From VAZQ01 sp036557705 (GTDB lineage Bacteria; Pseudomonadota; Alphaproteobacteria; Rhizobiales; Xanthobacteraceae), in contig DATBHB010000003.1 in assembly GCA_036557705.1 (NCBI GenBank), forward strand, positions 30,848 to 94,847: a stretch of DNA of 64,000 nucleotides, read 5' to 3'. Below, one piece after another: positions 61,591 to 64,000 of this stretch; position 1 is the first letter of the stretch; each line of letters opens with the position of its first letter. The translations under genes were made by a program, and so were the position numbers. The notes beneath the pieces were generated by a model. It searched no databases. It was not told the DNA's origin and saw only the letters and a list, made by a program, of their open reading frames with translations.

Positions 61591-64000
61591 TCACCCCCTC
61601 AGCGCGCCGCCGGTTCGCTTCTCGACCTCCGACACGATCCTGCGGGCGACGGCCTCGATCTCTTCGTCCGTGAGCGTCTTCTCGCGCGGTTGAATGGTCA
61701 CCGCAATCGCGATTGATTTCTTGCCTGGCTCGATGCCTTGCCCTTCATAAACATCGAATACACTCACGGCGCTAATGAGCTTGCGGTCGGCATTCTGGGC
61801 CGCCCGCACGAGATCGGCTGCCCGAATCGTGCGCTCAACCACGAAGGCGAAATCGCGCTCGACGGGCTGGAACGGCGAAAGTTCGAGCACCGGTCGTGCG
61901 CGTGTGGCCCTTGCCTTGGGTTCGGGAATCCGATCAAGGACCACCTCGAAGGCGACGAGCGGGCCTTCGGCGTCCAGCGCTTCCATGGTGCGGGGATTGA
62001 GCTCGCCAAAATAGCCGAGGATGTTTTGCGGCCCGATCTGGATTGTTCCTGAGCGTCCGGGATGCAGCCAGCTCGGTCCGCCCGGCACGACTTGCAGCAC
62101 TCCCCCTGGGGCGCCCGCCGCCGCCAGGACTGCAAGCGCGTCCGTTTTGGCGTCGAAAGCCGTAACCTCGGCGGCCGGCATGGACCAATGCCGACCGCTG
62201 CCGGTGGGCTTGGCGAATGCGCGGCGTATGGCGGCGGCCGCCATGAACTGATCCTCCGGCCGGTCGCCCCTGAAGATCTGCCCGACTTCGAACAAGGCGG
62301 CATCGGGCAAGCCGCGGTCGGCGTTCTTCTGCGCAGCCGCAATGAGCCCGGGGATAAGGCTCGGCCGCATGTCCGAGAGATCGGCCGCAATCGGATTGGC
62401 CAGCGCCAGCTCAGGCTGCCCGCCTCCGAACAGCTCGGCTTGCGGTTTGGCGATGAACGACCAGGTCACCGCCTCCAGCATGCCGCGCGCCGCGAGTGCC
62501 CGCTTTGCTTTCCGCCTTCGCGTCTGCAGCGTAGTGAGTATCGGTTTGTGCAATCCCTCGGCGCTGTCAAACCGCGTCGACGGCACGCGATCGACGCCGA
62601 TAATGCGCACGACCTCCTCGACCAGATCAGCCTTGCCATGAACGTCGGGGCGCCAGGACGGTACTGCGACCTTGACGATTGGCCCCTCCCCGGCAACCGC
62701 GAACCCAAGCCCCGAGAGAACGCGGCGCAGTTCCGGCAGCGGCAGCTCGATTCCGGCAAGCCGTGTGAGTTCGGAAATGGGAAATTCGATCGTTACCGGA
62801 AGAATTTGCGGGTCGCCCGCGACCGTAACCTCGGACGGCTCGCCGCCGCACAGATCAAGTACGAGCCGGGTTGCAAGTTCAAGCCCCGGTATGAGCAATG
62901 CCGGATCGACGCCGCGTTCGAAGCGGTAGCGCGCATCGGAATTGATGCCGAGCTTGCGTCCCGTATGCGCGATATTCGACGGCTCCCAGAGCGCCGACTC
63001 GATCAGGACGTCGGCCGTGCTCTCGGAACAGCCGGTCGCCTCGCCGCCCATGATGCCGGCGAGCGACTCCGGCCCCGATTCGTCGGCGATCACGCACATC
63101 GTTTCGTCGAGCGCGTAGGTCTTGCCGTCGAGGGCAAGCAGGGTCTCGCCTGGGCGCGCCCGCCGCACGACGAGACAGCCGCGCACCTTGGCGGCATCGA
63201 AGACGTGCAGCGGCCGGCCTCGGTCATAGGTGATGAAATTGGTGATATCGACGAGAGCATTGATCGGACGCAGCCCAATTGCGATGAGCCGGCGCGCCAG
63301 CCATTCGGGCGAGGAAGCATTATTCACCCCGCGCACCAGGCGGAGCGCAAAGCCGCGGCAGAGCGAAGGCGTCGACCCGAAATCGAGCCTGACTTTGTGC
63401 GGCGAGGGAAAGCGTCCCTCAACCGGCTCGATTGCGACTTCCTTGAGTTTGCCGATGCCGGCTGCCGCGAGATCGCGGGCGATGCCGTGCACGGCGGTGC
63501 AGTCCGGCCGGTTGGGCGTGAGCTTGAGCTCGATGACCGGGTCGTCGAGCCTGGCCCAGGCCGCATAGTTGACGCCGACCGGCGCGTCATCCGGAAGCTC
63601 GATAATGCCTTCGTGATCGTCGGAGAGTTGCAACTCGAATTCCGAGACCAGCATGCCCCGGCTCTCGACGCCGCGGATCTTTCCGATCGAGAGCGTCATA
63701 TCCTTGCCCGGGATATAGGCGCCGGGCGGCACGAACACGCCTTTCATGCCGGAGCGCGCATTGGGCGCGCCGCAGACAACCTGCACCGGATCGCCGGCGC
63801 CGGTATCCACCATGCACACCCGCAGCCGGTCCGCATTGGGATGCTGTTCGGCCGAAATTACCCGCGCGATCGAGAATGGCGCCAGAAGCTTGCTCTTGTC
63901 CTCGAGTCTCTCGACTTCGAGCCCGATCATGGTGAGCTTGTCGGCAATGCGCACGACCGGGGCATTGGTGTCGAGATGTTCTTTGAGCCAGGAGAGGGTG
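61591..64000 (-). CDS. pheT: Phenylalanine--tRNA ligase beta subunit (partial, N-terminus off window)
   Basis: The frame runs from the stop at 61591 to the right edge. Reading back, the last residues are TLSWLKEHLDTNAPVV and then RIADKLTMIGLEVERLE, so only about the first three residues of the protein are outside the window. A tRNA-binding B1-like domain (FSIARVISAEQHPNADRLRVCMVDTG), B3/B4 editing domain (LVDITNFITYDRGRPLHVFDAAK), B5 and the ferredoxin-like anticodon-binding end are visible, the last with YEGQGIEPGKKSIAIAVTIQPREKTLTDEEIE. It charges tRNA-Phe with the PheS alpha subunit. PheS is not seen. Confidence 0.96.
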   Translation of the reverse strand, partial: TLSWLKEHLDTNAPVVRIADKLTMIGLEVERLEDKSKLLAPFSIARVISAEQHPNADRLRVCMVDTGAGDPVQVVCGAPNARSGMKGVFVPPGAYIPGKDMTLSIGKIRGVESRGMLVSEFELQLSDDHEGIIELPDDAPVGVNYAAWARLDDPVIELKLTPNRPDCTAVHGIARDLAAAGIGKLKEVAIEPVEGRFPSPHKVRLDFGSTPSLCRGFALRLVRGVNNASSPEWLARRLIAIGLRPINALVDITNFITYDRGRPLHVFDAAKVRGCLVVRRARPGETLLALDGKTYALDETMCVIADESGPESLAGIMGGEATGCSESTADVLIESALWEPSNIAHTGRKLGINSDARYRFERGVDPALLIPGLELATRLVLDLCGGEPSEVTVAGDPQILPVTIEFPISELTRLAGIELPLPELRRVLSGLGFAVAGEGPIVKVAVPSWRPDVHGKADLVEEVVRIIGVDRVPSTRFDSAEGLHKPILTTLQTRRRKAKRALAARGMLEAVTWSFIAKPQAELFGGGQPELALANPIAADLSDMRPSLIPGLIAAAQKNADRGLPDAALFEVGQIFRGDRPEDQFMAAAAIRRAFAKPTGSGRHWSMPAAEVTAFDAKTDALAVLAAAGAPGGVLQVVPGGPSWLHPGRSGTIQIGPQNILGYFGELNPRTMEALDAEGPLVAFEVVLDRIPEPKARATRARPVLELSPFQPVERDFAFVVERTIRAADLVRAAQNADRKLISAVSVFDVYEGQGIEPGKKSIAIAVTIQPREKTLTDEEIEAVARRIVSEVEKRTGGALRG

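Overview
The window looks like a chromosomal segment of a high-GC alphaproteobacterium, most likely of the order Hyphomicrobiales (Bradyrhizobium/Xanthobacteraceae-like). This rests on the housekeeping run dnaK-dnaJ-pmtA-like-pyrF ... dapB ... phosphoglycerate mutase-DUF2244/nth-EI24, on the GYF_2 (DUF4339) membrane protein, on the ExoF/ExoP-type export proteins, and on an alphaproteobacterial RpoH-type promoter before dnaK. No rRNA, tRNA or CRISPR array was seen. Two genes run off the window: a multicopper oxidase on the left and pheT on the right.

Positions 1-4354 hold the multicopper oxidase, a GYF_2 protein and a TolC-like outer membrane channel. Positions 4300-33906 form a large Wzx/Wzy-type exopolysaccharide locus. 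It contains a polyprenyl-phosphate sugar transferase, Wzx flippase, candidate Wzy polymerase, ExoF-like export protein, ExoP/Wzc-like co-polymerase, three family-4 glycosyltransferases, an AlgD-like GDP-mannose dehydrogenase, AsnB, polysaccharide deacetylase, FemAB-like transferase, heparinase II/III-like lyase, GH39-like hydrolase, two methyltransferases and a fused alcohol-dehydrogenase/Gfo-Idh oxidoreductase. The long minus-strand run from 17018 down to 4300 ends in cysD and cysNC, which make APS and PAPS. A PAPS-type sulfotransferase lies in the same locus (28630-29553). My main inference is therefore that this locus makes a sulfated, uronate-containing (possibly amidated) exopolysaccharide.

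Positions 33909-39101 are an accessory strip: an HNH-AP2 endonuclease preceded by three tandem 14-bp repeats, an orphan CopG antitoxin preceded by the two ends of an internally deleted BrnT toxin, an AlkB-like dioxygenase with palindromes at and before its start, and uncharacterised secreted proteins. One of these has an internally duplicated architecture. Positions 39334-55851 are mostly core genes (dnaK, dnaJ, pyrF, dapB, gpmI, nth). Interspersed are two secreted metallo-beta-lactamase-fold proteins, a VapBC-like module and a TacAT-like module with a palindrome at its promoter, and a 157-bp MITE-like element.

Positions 56323-61494 carry aprM-aprB-aprA-sat and a metallophosphoesterase. This is a dissimilatory (oxidative) sulfite-to-sulfate module that conserves energy as ATP. 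The window thus has two separate APS systems: CysDNC, which builds APS/PAPS inside the polysaccharide locus, and AprBA/Sat, which is expected to run toward sulfate. Statements about families come from motif recognition by eye; no database search was run.
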